From assembly GCA_036261625.1 (NCBI GenBank), contig DATAKL010000012.1, positions 1 to 64,000 on the forward strand: a stretch of DNA of 64,000 nt, in the 5' to 3' direction. Positions 43,562 to 51,577 of the stretch are shown here, piece after piece; within the stretch, counting starts at the first letter, position 1; each line of letters begins with the position of its first letter. Below the pieces are notes generated by a model that had not been told where the DNA came from, made no database searches, and saw nothing but the letters and a program-made list of their open reading frames with translations. The position numbers were made by a program, and so were the translations under genes. Origin of the DNA: JAAXKN01 sp036261625. Lineage in GTDB: Bacteria > Bacteroidota > Ignavibacteria > Ignavibacteriales > SURF-24.

Positions 43562-43832
43562 GCCGATAATAATAGCAGTTTATGCCTTTTTGTTGAAAAC
43601 GGACAGAATCCCATGACTTTGTTAACTTACGCCTTGCCATATAAAGACACTTTGTCAATATTAAACTGAAACAAAAGCCTCTAAATCCAGAGCGTCGGTC
43701 AGTAATAACTGCCCTGGTAAAACTGTGCATCGTGATTCAATGCTTTCCAATAATGGAAACTAACAGCAGGATCTGACTTTTATCAGATCATCTGCAATTT
43801 CGGGAAATATATATCATTGAGGGGGAACACGA

Positions 43833-46175
43833 ATGAGCTACAGTAGCAAACTGCCGGAAGTCATTCACATTGATGAAGATAAGTGCATAAGCTGTCATCA
43901 GTGCATTTCAGTCTGTCCGGTAAAATACTGTAATGACGCCTCGGGCAGTCATGTCAAAATTAATTCAGATCTTTGTATCGGCTGCGGAGAATGCATTACT
44001 GCCTGTTTGCCGGGAGCAAGAAAAATCATTGATGATATGCATCTGTGGCAGGAAGACCTGAAAAAAGGCGTTCCCATGATCGCCATTGCAGCTCCTGCTG
44101 TTGCGGCAAATTTTCCCCGCAGATATCTCAATCTTAACGGATGGCTGAAGTCTCTTGGAATTAAAGCCGTTTTTGACGTAAGCTTCGGAGCCGAACTGAC
44201 AATTAAAAGTTACCTGGAGCATATAAAAGAAAATACTCCTAAATGCGTCATTTCTCAGCCCTGCCCTGCCTTGGTTACATATGTTGAAATTTACCGCCCG
44301 GAACTGATCAGTTATCTTGCGCCGGCTGAAAGCCCGATGACTCACACGATGAAAATGATAAGACATTTTTATCCCGAATATGCCAATCACAAGATACTGA
44401 TTGTTTCTCCCTGCATCGCAAAGAAAAGAGAATTTGAGGAGGTGAATGTCGGCGACTATAACGTGACGATGAAGAACATAAGCGATTTTATCGCTTCAAC
44501 GGGCATTAACCTTAACAGCTTTCCTGCCGTGGATTACGACAATCCGCCTGCCGAGCGAGCCGTTTTGTTCTCTTCACCAGGCGGACTTATGAAAACCGCT
44601 ATAAGAGAAAATGCAGGCGTTATAGATATAACGCGCAAGATTGAAGGGCCGAAATCGGTTTATCATTACCTCGATCACCTGAAAGGCGACATTGACAAAG
44701 GCACCTCACCTGTTCTTATAGACTGCCTTAACTGCGAATTCGGATGCAACCTGGGAACAGGCACCGACCGCAAACTTACTGCTGATGAAGTGGAGCATCT
44801 GATTGAGGAAAGAAAGCTTGAGATGCAGAAGAGATATATGGGCAGACTTCATAAGACACCATCCAAAAAGAAGATCAAAAAAAATGTTGATAAATTCTGG
44901 GAAAAGGGACTTTACGACAGGAGCTACCGCGACCTGTCTGAAAACTTCAGACAATCGATAAAGATCCCAAATGAAAAGCAGCTTGATGAAGTCTACAAAA
45001 CAATGCTGAAGGAAAAGCCTGAGGACTTTAAGAACTGCGCTGCCTGCGGATACAACAGCTGCGAGAAAATGGCAATTGCAATTTTTAATGGCCTGAACAA
45101 AAGCAGCAACTGCCACGCATATCTTGAAAAAACCGAACACTACATTGAGGAAAACATTGCAGTGGTGGAAAAGCTGGCACAGGGAGATCTTACAATTCAA
45201 TTCATAGATAATGGCAAAAGCAAGGTTGCCGGTTTATTCAAGGAGCTTAACAATGCAGTTGCAAACATTGAAGGGCTCCTTACCTCAACTTCAGAAACAA
45301 TTGAAACTACTGTAAGCGCCGCCACCGAGATTTCAGCCGGAACTGAGGAGATGGCAGCAGGAGCAAGCAGCCAGTCGCTTCAGACTTCAGAAGTAGCCGG
45401 TGCAATTGAGGAGATTACAAGAAGCATAGTCGAAAGCTCCAGGAATGCAGATCTTGCAAAAGTCAACAGCCATGAAGCAAGTCAGAGTGCAAAAGAAGGG
45501 GCTATTAAAGTTGAAGAGACAAAGAAAGGAATGCACAAAATTGTAAGTTCCACAAAGCATACTGCTGAAAAAATCTCGACCTTGGCAGGTAAAACAAGCC
45601 AGATCGGTGAAATAGCCCAGGTGATAAATGACATTGCAGACCAGACGAACCTGCTTGCATTGAACGCTGCAATTGAGGCCGCGCGTGCCGGCGAACAGGG
45701 GCGGGGCTTTGCTGTTGTTGCCGACGAGGTGCGAAAACTTGCCGAGCGCACAACTAAAGCCACAAAGGAGATTGCAGATACAATAAAAGCCATACAGATG
45801 GAAGCAGCAGAGGCAAACTCTTCAATGGATGAGGCTCAGAAGGCAGTAGAAGAAGGAATGCTCATGACGGAATCTGTTGCCCTGACGCTTAACCAGATAC
45901 TCTCGGTAAATGAAAAGGCATCTGAGCTGGTTACCATGGTTGCCAACGGAAATCAGGAGCAGTCCAATTCCGCCGAACATATATCACAGAATATTGAGTC
46001 CATATCCACAGTCACACAGCAGTCTGCTGCCGGAATTGAGCAGATAGCCCATGCAGCAAATGATCTGAACAAGCTTACGATGAACCTTCAGGAGCTCATA
46101 ACCCGCTTCCGCCTGAAATCCAATTCATCATATTCAGGCAGTAATCAGAATAAAAGACTTTTATCCTCAAAGTAA
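43833..46175 (+). CDS. Sensory [FeFe]-hydrogenase fused to a chemoreceptor signalling domain
   Basis: A 780-residue soluble protein. Residues 18-28 and 48-58 are two ferredoxin CxxCxxCxxxC motifs. About 78-310 is an [FeFe]-hydrogenase H-domain: C144 in SQPCPA, C194 in SPCIAKK, and C301/C305 in CEFGC are placed to ligate the H-cluster. The proton-relay cysteine before C144 is proline, as in sensory hydrogenases. C402, C405, C410 and C427 form a further 4Fe-4S domain (CAACGYNSCEKMA). About 445-485 is HAMP-like (AQGDLTIQF), and 490-770 is an MCP hairpin with DQTNLLALNAAIEAARAG. No transmembrane segment is seen. It probably couples H2 or redox state to CheA. Maturases HydE/F/G are not in the window. 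Confidence 0.92.
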   Translation: MSYSSKLPEVIHIDEDKCISCHQCISVCPVKYCNDASGSHVKINSDLCIGCGECITACLPGARKIIDDMHLWQEDLKKGVPMIAIAAPAVAANFPRRYLNLNGWLKSLGIKAVFDVSFGAELTIKSYLEHIKENTPKCVISQPCPALVTYVEIYRPELISYLAPAESPMTHTMKMIRHFYPEYANHKILIVSPCIAKKREFEEVNVGDYNVTMKNISDFIASTGINLNSFPAVDYDNPPAERAVLFSSPGGLMKTAIRENAGVIDITRKIEGPKSVYHYLDHLKGDIDKGTSPVLIDCLNCEFGCNLGTGTDRKLTADEVEHLIEERKLEMQKRYMGRLHKTPSKKKIKKNVDKFWEKGLYDRSYRDLSENFRQSIKIPNEKQLDEVYKTMLKEKPEDFKNCAACGYNSCEKMAIAIFNGLNKSSNCHAYLEKTEHYIEENIAVVEKLAQGDLTIQFIDNGKSKVAGLFKELNNAVANIEGLLTSTSETIETTVSAATEISAGTEEMAAGASSQSLQTSEVAGAIEEITRSIVESSRNADLAKVNSHEASQSAKEGAIKVEETKKGMHKIVSSTKHTAEKISTLAGKTSQIGEIAQVINDIADQTNLLALNAAIEAARAGEQGRGFAVVADEVRKLAERTTKATKEIADTIKAIQMEAAEANSSMDEAQKAVEEGMLMTESVALTLNQILSVNEKASELVTMVANGNQEQSNSAEHISQNIESISTVTQQSAAGIEQIAHAANDLNKLTMNLQELITRFRLKSNSSYSGSNQNKRLLSSK

Positions 46176-46187
46176 ATCTTACTTACT

Positions 46188-46213
46188 AGGGGCGGAATTC
46201 TTCCGCCCCTTTT
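46188..46213 (+). terminator. Rho-independent terminator
   Basis: AGGGGCGGAA and TTCCGCCCCT form a perfect ten-pair stem with a three-base loop and a T-run. It lies 13 bases after the hydrogenase-chemoreceptor stop. Confidence 0.9.
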
Positions 46214-46221
46214 CATAAATA

Positions 46222-46402
46222 GCCACTATCCCTGAATAGCCACGAGCTTTAGCTCGTGGTTAAGCGATCCCCCTCTCTTTTGGGCTTTAGCCCCAGATCA
46301 TCTCCAGGAAGAGTCTGTGGCTAAAGTCACGTTTTTTTCATCTTTCCACGACCTGAAGGCCGTGGCTATTCAATCGTGAGCTATTCAGGTCGTGGTTTGT
46401 TA
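46222..46402. repeat. REP-like composite repeat, copy 2
   Basis: A chain of hairpin modules: CCACGAGCTTTAGCTCGTGG at 46240-46259, GGGCTTTAGCCC at 46282-46293 with a decayed partner (GTGGCTAAAGTCAC) near 46316, and CCACGACCTGAAGGCCGTGG at 46346-46365, followed by GGCTATTCA and CTATTCAGGTCGTGG. It shares modules with copy 1 at 125-262. It fills the gap between the terminator and the small HhH gene. Confidence 0.8.
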
Positions 46403-46493
46403 GTTAAAACTTTTCTCACGGGGTAATTATAAATGGGCTTCCAAATGATGAATTCATTCTTAAAATGATGAAAGAAAAGACAATGGAGAAAAT

Positions 46494-46769
46494 ATGGGAA
46501 ATAAAGGCAGAGGCAGCCAGTTCATCTCGCACAGCTACCTGGGGCAGGATGTACCGGCAAACTTTAAGAAGGGAAAGCACGATAAAAGCCCCGTCAACCT
46601 CAATACGGACGACCTGAAGAGAATTGCGGATATTCCACTGATCGGGGACTATCGTGCGCGCGACATAATTGCCCACAGGCCGTTTAAGTCGTGGGAGGAG
46701 GTCGCACGTGTGCCCGGCATTACAAAAGAAATGATTGAGGCGATGAAAAGCGGAAGAGCTACAATTTAA
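46494..46769 (+). CDS. Small helix-hairpin-helix protein
   Basis: A 91-residue soluble protein. Its C-terminal 60 residues form a ComEA/HhH-like fold: NLNTDDLKRIADIPLIGDY, then RPFKSWEEVARVPGITKEM, with the two turn motifs IPLIG and VPGIT. Such folds bind DNA backbones without sequence preference. No signal peptide is present, so it is not a competence receptor. GGAG lies eight bases before the ATG. It is flanked by a repeat element and a pseudogene, a region with signs of rearrangement. Confidence 0.75.
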   Translation: MGNKGRGSQFISHSYLGQDVPANFKKGKHDKSPVNLNTDDLKRIADIPLIGDYRARDIIAHRPFKSWEEVARVPGITKEMIEAMKSGRATI

Positions 46770-47159
46770 CGCTCTTAAAGCCCTCTTTAATCCAGCCTCC
46801 AAGCTGCGACTGAAGTTTTTTATCTGTATAGGAAGTAAAGCCGCCGCTGCCGTAAGCCGGAATGCCTGAATGGACCTGTCCCAAAAGTTCAGTAAGAGGA
46901 AGATTAATGAATTTTGCCTTGAGGTCCCAAAGCGCGATGTCTACTGCAGCTATTGCTGAGGCAGCAATTCCGCGGGAACGATATTTCGCACGGCCTCCAG
47001 CATAAGCTCCCAGTTTCTGGTCACTTCGAGGAGGACCGTGCCTTTAATTACTCCGGTAAGCTGATCTTTTATCAGGAGCCCGGCCTCGGGGGTTATATAA
47101 GAGGCGGGTTCTTCACCCCCGCTATCGACACTAAACCGCTGAGGGCGGATTAAAGCCAA
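46759..47159 (-). pseudogene. Enolase-superfamily (mandelate racemase-like) gene fragment
   Basis: Two overlapping frames together encode a stretch typical of the enolase superfamily. The first gives LLIKDQLTGVIKG, TRNWELMLEAVRNI; the second gives RGIAASAIAAVDIALWDLKAK, TELLGQVHSGIPAYGSGGF and LGGWIKEGF. One missing G near 46979 would join them (RNIGSRGIAA). The fragment lacks the first part of the capping domain and all of the metal-binding barrel, and it stops at 46759. It cannot be functional. Confidence 0.8.
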
Positions 47160-47219
47160 AAGAATGAATTAAATTACGTCTCAAGACTATGAAAGGTCAA
47201 TCATTAATATATATCCTTA

Positions 47220-48974
47220 TTAAATCATCTCCTTTACTTTGTCTGAGGCAACCGTAAGGGCAATTTTACCGCGGTGCGGTTCACCCTTTGCAAGCGACTT
47301 GGCAAAGTTCTTTGCCTGCTTATATGTCACCTTTGCCGGCATAGGCGGCTCAAACGGGTCGACTTCAGCTTCAATTATTACGGGCCCTTTTGTCCTCAAG
47401 GCTTTGTCCATAATAGCGCCGCATTCCTTCGGGTCCTTAATTGTAAAGCCTGTTGCGCCGCAGCTCTTTGCAAACATTGCAAAATCTATTGGCTCAAGGC
47501 TTACGCCGTATTCCGGGTTGCCCAAGAAAACCATCTGTTCCCATTTTATCTGCCCCAGCGTATTATTTTTTACAATTACAACCTTGACCGGGAGCTTGTA
47601 CTTGACGCAGGTTGAAAGCTCTGCCATAAGCATGGAGAATCCCCCGTCTCCTACAAAAGCGACCACCTGACGGCCCGGATAGGCCAGCTGTGCTGCAATT
47701 GCGTAAGGGAATCCGTTTGCCATTGTGGCCAGGTTGCCTGAGAGCGAATGCATCTGTCCGCGCTTTACAGGTATATGTCTGGCAAACCATGTGGCAATTG
47801 TACCTGAATCGCAGGTTACAATAGCATTTGCCGGCAGAGCGCTTCCCAGCTCATGGGCTGCCACCTGGGGCTTCATGGGATGGTCCTTTCTTGTTCCCCT
47901 TTCGTGCATGAGCTTACGCCAGTCCTTCATATCTTCCTGAAGGTCTTCAAGGAATTCAGTATATTTATTCGTATTGAGCAAAGGGAGGAGTTTCTGCAGC
48001 GTTTTTTTGCTGTCGCCCACCAGGCCCGCTTCAACGGGGTACCTTAAACCTATGCGCACGGCATCCACGTCAATCTGTACGGCCTTTACTTTCCCCGGCT
48101 CGGGATAAAATTCTATGTAAGGAAATGAGCTTCCTACAATGAGCAGGGTATCGCACTCCTCCAGGGCTTTCTGCGACGGGGCTGTTCCAAGAAGCCCAAT
48201 TCCGCCGGTTGTATAAGGGCTGTCATCCGGAACTGCGGCCTTGCCCAGAAGTGCTTTTATAATTGGTGCCTGAAGCTTTTCGGCAATGCGTTCTAATTCA
48301 TCGGTTGCATCCAGGGCACCCCGGCCCGCAAGAATTGCAATCTTCTTTCCGCTGTTTAGAACCTTGGCCGCCTTAATAATATCCTCCTCCTGCGGGAGGC
48401 CTGCTTTCCTGTAAAAAATATTTGAAACGTGTTCTGGAACGTTTCTCTTCGAGCGGTGTTCTTCGTCGACTTCCATATCCTGAAAGTCGACAGGGATAGT
48501 AACATGAGCCACTGTGGAGCGGCTTAAAGCATAGCGGCAAGCCAGTGATACAGCATTTTCCACGTGTGCCGGTCCCATAATCTTCACGTCATAACCTGCA
48601 ACATCAATAAAAAGCTTATCTAGCTCCACATCCTGCTGTGAAAAAGTATTTGTAAGGTCGTGGAACTGAGCTCCTGTAATTGCAATTACAGGCTGCCCGT
48701 CCATTTTGGCATCATAGAGTCCGTTAAGGAGGTGAATTCCTCCGGGACCCGAAGTAGCCATGCAGGCACCCAGTCTGCCGGTAAACTTGGCATGAGCGCA
48801 CGCCATAAAGGCGGCTGCTTCCTCGTGTCTGACATGTATAAATCTTATCTTATCCTGCCTTTTTCTCAAGGCTTCCATTACTCCGTTGATGCCGTCGCCG
48901 GGAAGTCCGAATATTGTATTAACTCCCCAGGCAATCAGCGTCTCAACCAAAACATCGCCACCTGTCGTCTTCAT
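47220..48974 (-). CDS. Thiamine pyrophosphate enzyme, pyruvate dehydrogenase (quinone)-like
   Basis: A 584-residue TPP-dependent enzyme. The N-terminal Pyr domain has the cofactor-activating glutamate in VRHEEAAAFMACA; the middle domain resembles the FAD-binding domain of this family; the C-terminal PP domain has VGDGGFSMLMAEL with KNN closing the TPP motif. The nearest known family is PoxB, which oxidises pyruvate to acetate and CO2 and passes electrons to quinone at the inner membrane. Acetolactate synthase or a related decarboxylase cannot be ruled out. A quinone-reducing role would feed the respiratory operon next door. AGGATGG precedes the ATG. Confidence 0.85.
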   Translation of the reverse strand: MKTTGGDVLVETLIAWGVNTIFGLPGDGINGVMEALRKRQDKIRFIHVRHEEAAAFMACAHAKFTGRLGACMATSGPGGIHLLNGLYDAKMDGQPVIAITGAQFHDLTNTFSQQDVELDKLFIDVAGYDVKIMGPAHVENAVSLACRYALSRSTVAHVTIPVDFQDMEVDEEHRSKRNVPEHVSNIFYRKAGLPQEEDIIKAAKVLNSGKKIAILAGRGALDATDELERIAEKLQAPIIKALLGKAAVPDDSPYTTGGIGLLGTAPSQKALEECDTLLIVGSSFPYIEFYPEPGKVKAVQIDVDAVRIGLRYPVEAGLVGDSKKTLQKLLPLLNTNKYTEFLEDLQEDMKDWRKLMHERGTRKDHPMKPQVAAHELGSALPANAIVTCDSGTIATWFARHIPVKRGQMHSLSGNLATMANGFPYAIAAQLAYPGRQVVAFVGDGGFSMLMAELSTCVKYKLPVKVVIVKNNTLGQIKWEQMVFLGNPEYGVSLEPIDFAMFAKSCGATGFTIKDPKECGAIMDKALRTKGPVIIEAEVDPFEPPMPAKVTYKQAKNFAKSLAKGEPHRGKIALTVASDKVKEMI

Positions 48975-49137
48975 ATTCCATCCTTTTCTATAATTTATGC
49001 AAAGATAATTAAAACCTCTTTACCGGCTTAGAAACTCTTCATAGTTTTTAATGTAAAGCATCACATAAGAAAAACAAGTCTAAATCCCTCTACACTGGAT
49101 TTTTGGATATTTGAAATTTTGAAGCAACTGAAGTAAT

Positions 49138-49686
49138 TTATTTTTTTCGGGACTGTTTATTTTCGGCACCTGAGAGTGAACGTACATAAAGGACAATGTA
49201 CCAGCGGCAGCGTTCAAGAACTACCCTTTCCAAAACAGGCTCGTGACCAACTCCGGTAAGCATGGCCCGGTAAAGTGCTCCGTCAGAATAAGATTTGATC
49301 TTAGCCGCATGAAGGTCCGCCGGTTTGGGATAATAGCTCTGCCCTACCTGCCCGTCGCCAAATCCGTTATGGCCATGGCAGAAAACGCAGTAGTAGTCAT
49401 AATAAATTTTTCCGCTGTCCAATGCCTCGCTTCGCATGGCTACAGGATTTACTGCATTATTCGGGGGCAGAATGCCTTTTATTTCAACCGGGACACTTCC
49501 TTCGGCCAGGGGGGTAAAGAGTGATTCGTAAGTCTTAATCTTATACTGATATTCCATTCTGGGTCCTGCAAGCATCAGGTATACCGCCGCGGCAAAGAAT
49601 ATAGCGGCCAGGACGAGCCCGGCAATAATATATTTTTTTATCATGCGCAGTTTTACCTGAGGCACTTTCATCAGGTCCGGTTTCAT
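49138..49686 (-). CDS. actE: Membrane-anchored monohaem cytochrome c, ActE-like
   Basis: A 182-residue protein with an N-terminal signal-anchor helix (about 18-38) and one haem site, CVFCH, followed by GHNGFGDG. RWYIVLYVRSL near the end matches the C-terminal helix of ActE. In alternative complex III this subunit is a periplasmic haem protein. The usual Met-Pro axial ligand segment reads VGHEPVLERVV, with no methionine, so the sixth ligand is uncertain. It overlaps the preceding gene by four bases (ATGA) and is the last gene of the operon. Confidence 0.75.
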   Translation of the reverse strand: MKPDLMKVPQVKLRMIKKYIIAGLVLAAIFFAAAVYLMLAGPRMEYQYKIKTYESLFTPLAEGSVPVEIKGILPPNNAVNPVAMRSEALDSGKIYYDYYCVFCHGHNGFGDGQVGQSYYPKPADLHAAKIKSYSDGALYRAMLTGVGHEPVLERVVLERCRWYIVLYVRSLSGAENKQSRKK

Positions 49687-50012
49687 TTCTTCTTCTCCTT
49701 GTTCTGCGGCTTTTTGTACGTATACTTTGAGGAATCTCCTCCGGGCATCTGTATCTGCGGAGGAAGCTGCCTGAACCCGCTTGATGAAGAAGACAGTACT
49801 GAACTTGCCGGCGTATCCTCATACTCTCCAAAATCCCAGCTCCGCCTTAAGTCCTCAACATTCATCATAATAAACATTCCCCATCCGAAAACCCAGACGC
49901 ACAAGGCAGTTATTGCAAACCAGGCCCAGAAAGGGGTCATTTCAATTTCCACCTCGCTTACATCCAGCACTCCGCCCCGTTCTTCCACCTTTTCTCTATC
50001 CTTTTCTTCCAT
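49683..50012 (-). CDS. Small membrane protein of the respiratory operon, 109 aa
   Basis: It has one transmembrane helix at about 28-50 (FWAWFAITALCVWVFGWGMFIMM), a charged N-terminus and a long hydrophilic tail rich in Ser, Pro and Lys. Its N-terminal layout recalls the membrane anchor of CcoP, but there is no haem-binding CxxCH. Its place between cbb3 genes and the ActE-like gene, with start/stop overlap, suggests an accessory subunit. The function is not known. Confidence 0.7.
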   Translation of the reverse strand: MEEKDREKVEERGGVLDVSEVEIEMTPFWAWFAITALCVWVFGWGMFIMMNVEDLRRSWDFGEYEDTPASSVLSSSSSGFRQLPPQIQMPGGDSSKYTYKKPQNKEKKK

Positions 50013-50030
50013 TCAATTTCTGCTCTTCAC

Positions 50031-50060
50031 TTTTTAATTTTTAATTTTTAATTTTTAATT
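50031..50060. repeat. Heptamer tandem repeat (TTTTTAA)4
   Basis: Four perfect TTTTTAA copies (50031-50058) plus TT lie inside the operon, between the 86-residue and 109-residue membrane protein genes. The left flank TTCAC matches the flank of the eight-copy array at 19543. Confidence 0.95.
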
Positions 50061-50065
50061 ATCCT

Positions 50066-50326
50066 TCACCAGTTCGGCGGATTATAAACCAGATACAGGC
50101 CGTAGGCAATTGCCCAGATAAAAAGTACTATATAGCTCAGCTTAAGAAGCCACGGCACGGTTCTCCAGAAAAGAATCCATTTGCCTTTTTCGTTCACCTT
50201 TTTATATTCAGACATCCTGGGGCGCCACATGTCGAAGTAGTTCAGGACAGTAAAAAACAAAACCGCCACTCCTGTCAGCACGGCAAGAATGGCCCAGAGG
50301 TCTTTAAGTATCTGATAATGTATCAT
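50066..50326 (-). CDS. Small two-helix membrane protein of the respiratory operon, 86 aa
   Basis: It has two hydrophobic helices (about 9-28 and 60-80) joined by a basic loop (MWRPRMSEYKKVNEKGK). GAGGAG precedes the ATG and the gene overlaps the preceding one by 23 bases, so it belongs to the operon. No haem, metal or enzyme motif is seen. It is probably a structural or assembly subunit of the oxidase. Confidence 0.75.
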   Translation of the reverse strand: MIHYQILKDLWAILAVLTGVAVLFFTVLNYFDMWRPRMSEYKKVNEKGKWILFWRTVPWLLKLSYIVLFIWAIAYGLYLVYNPPNW

Positions 50327-50525
50327 TTTTCTCCTCGTTCAAACCCTTAAGACTTCCCTCTTTTTCATCTTCAGGTATTCCGCTAATAAGCGGAAGAATA
50401 TTTGCACGCCTGGCCTCCCGGGGATTACTTTTCCGTAAGGCCAGAAATACCATCACTACTCCAAAGAATGTCAGAACAATCGAAAGCCCGATATAAAGAT
50501 TCAGGTACATCTCCTCATACGTCAT
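50304..50525 (-). CDS. Single-helix CcoQ/CcoS-like small protein, 73 aa
   Basis: It has one transmembrane helix (about 8-30) followed by a charged cytoplasmic tail (ALRKSNPREARR). Size and topology resemble CcoQ or CcoS accessory proteins of cbb3 oxidases, but identity cannot be settled by eye. It overlaps the diheme cytochrome gene by four bases (ATGA). Confidence 0.65.
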   Translation of the reverse strand: MTYEEMYLNLYIGLSIVLTFFGVVMVFLALRKSNPREARRANILPLISGIPEDEKEGSLKGLNEEKNDTLSDT

Positions 50526-51577
50526 TTTGTGCTCTTACTATTTAGTTGTGGCTGCCCGAAGTTATCGGGTGCGCCAAGTGATTTCATGATAGTATGCCCG
50601 CTGTCGGGGCCTTTATAATTATTCTTCCAGTTGGGGTCTTCAAGCGCCGCATCGATACCCCTGGGCTGGATATTTGAATCTGTATAGCCTATAAAAGAAA
50701 CCGCCACAAAGTTCGAAAGGTCCCATATCTTGTCTGATTCCAGGACCTTCTTAAAGTACATCATCCCCGTTCCGGTTACCCCGTTCATTATCTGGTAATA
50801 AAGAATGCCTCCAATGTACTTCCCCTCCACGAGGTGGCGCCTGAGGAGTGTAAAGTTTAACGGCGTAGGCCTCAGGTACTGTGCCGCAGGACCCTCACCG
50901 TCGCCCACAGGGCCGTGGCATCCTATACAGAACTCCTCAAATAGCCTCTGGCCCCGCTTGATGGACTGTTCGGTTGCAGGATACGGATTCGGTATATTGC
51001 GCCAGCCTTCAGGCACCTGGCTGTGCAGCCATTGAACGTTCGAATCAGGTCCCATATTGTATGCCATTAAAGCCTGCTCTTTCCAGTAGCCTTGTCTATC
51101 CTTTCTTTTATCGCCGTAGCGTCCTCCCTGGTACTGGACGTAAGCAGTAAGCCTTTTGATGTCTGTGGGACCCAGAAACTGCCACGACGGCATAACGCTT
51201 TCGGGACTCGTATAGCGGGGGTTGATAAAATGAGCTATGTGCCAGTCATCGGACCTTAAGCCCCCTTCTTCAGAGAGGTCAGGGCCTGTCCTTTCAGAAC
51301 CCAGTATTGCGGGCTCCTGACCCAGGTAGTCCCCCTTCCGGGAAATTCTTTCTGCTCCGTGCCCCCAGTCTATTGTTCTGATATAAAGCGAGTGGCAGTA
51401 ACTGCATCCGTTACTGACATAAACGTCGTGCCCTTCCTGTTCAAGGGCGGACAGAGGGCGCCAGGCCTCCGAGGGCTTTTCGTTTAATGTAAGAGCGGGG
51501 AAAAGCCCCATAATTGAAATTGAAACCCAGAAGACAATAAGGCTCCCTATTACGAGTACTTTGGGCGTCATTCTCAT
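50522..51577 (-). CDS. Diheme cytochrome c, CcoO-like with a second cytochrome domain
   Basis: A 351-residue protein with an N-terminal membrane anchor (about 7-30). The first haem site, CSYCHSLYIRT, fits the CcoO family, whose members read CYTCHSQMIR. A second domain from about residue 205 has CIGCHGPVGDGEGP, typical of class I cytochromes such as CcoP. The gene may therefore combine CcoO with one CcoP-like haem domain, since no separate ccoP is seen. It would pass electrons from the alternative complex III to CcoN. It overlaps ccoN by four bases. Confidence 0.85.
   Translation of the reverse strand: MRMTPKVLVIGSLIVFWVSISIMGLFPALTLNEKPSEAWRPLSALEQEGHDVYVSNGCSYCHSLYIRTIDWGHGAERISRKGDYLGQEPAILGSERTGPDLSEEGGLRSDDWHIAHFINPRYTSPESVMPSWQFLGPTDIKRLTAYVQYQGGRYGDKRKDRQGYWKEQALMAYNMGPDSNVQWLHSQVPEGWRNIPNPYPATEQSIKRGQRLFEEFCIGCHGPVGDGEGPAAQYLRPTPLNFTLLRRHLVEGKYIGGILYYQIMNGVTGTGMMYFKKVLESDKIWDLSNFVAVSFIGYTDSNIQPRGIDAALEDPNWKNNYKGPDSGHTIMKSLGAPDNFGQPQLNSKSTK

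Noticed and set aside
46222..46402. A CRISPR array or tRNA cluster, because of several hairpins in a row
   Set aside because: The hairpins differ from each other, spacing is irregular, and the same modules recur at 125-262, which fits a REP-like element.
46950..47159. A standalone 69-residue protein on the minus strand
   Set aside because: It is the first frame of the broken enolase-superfamily fragment and starts with TTG without a ribosome site.
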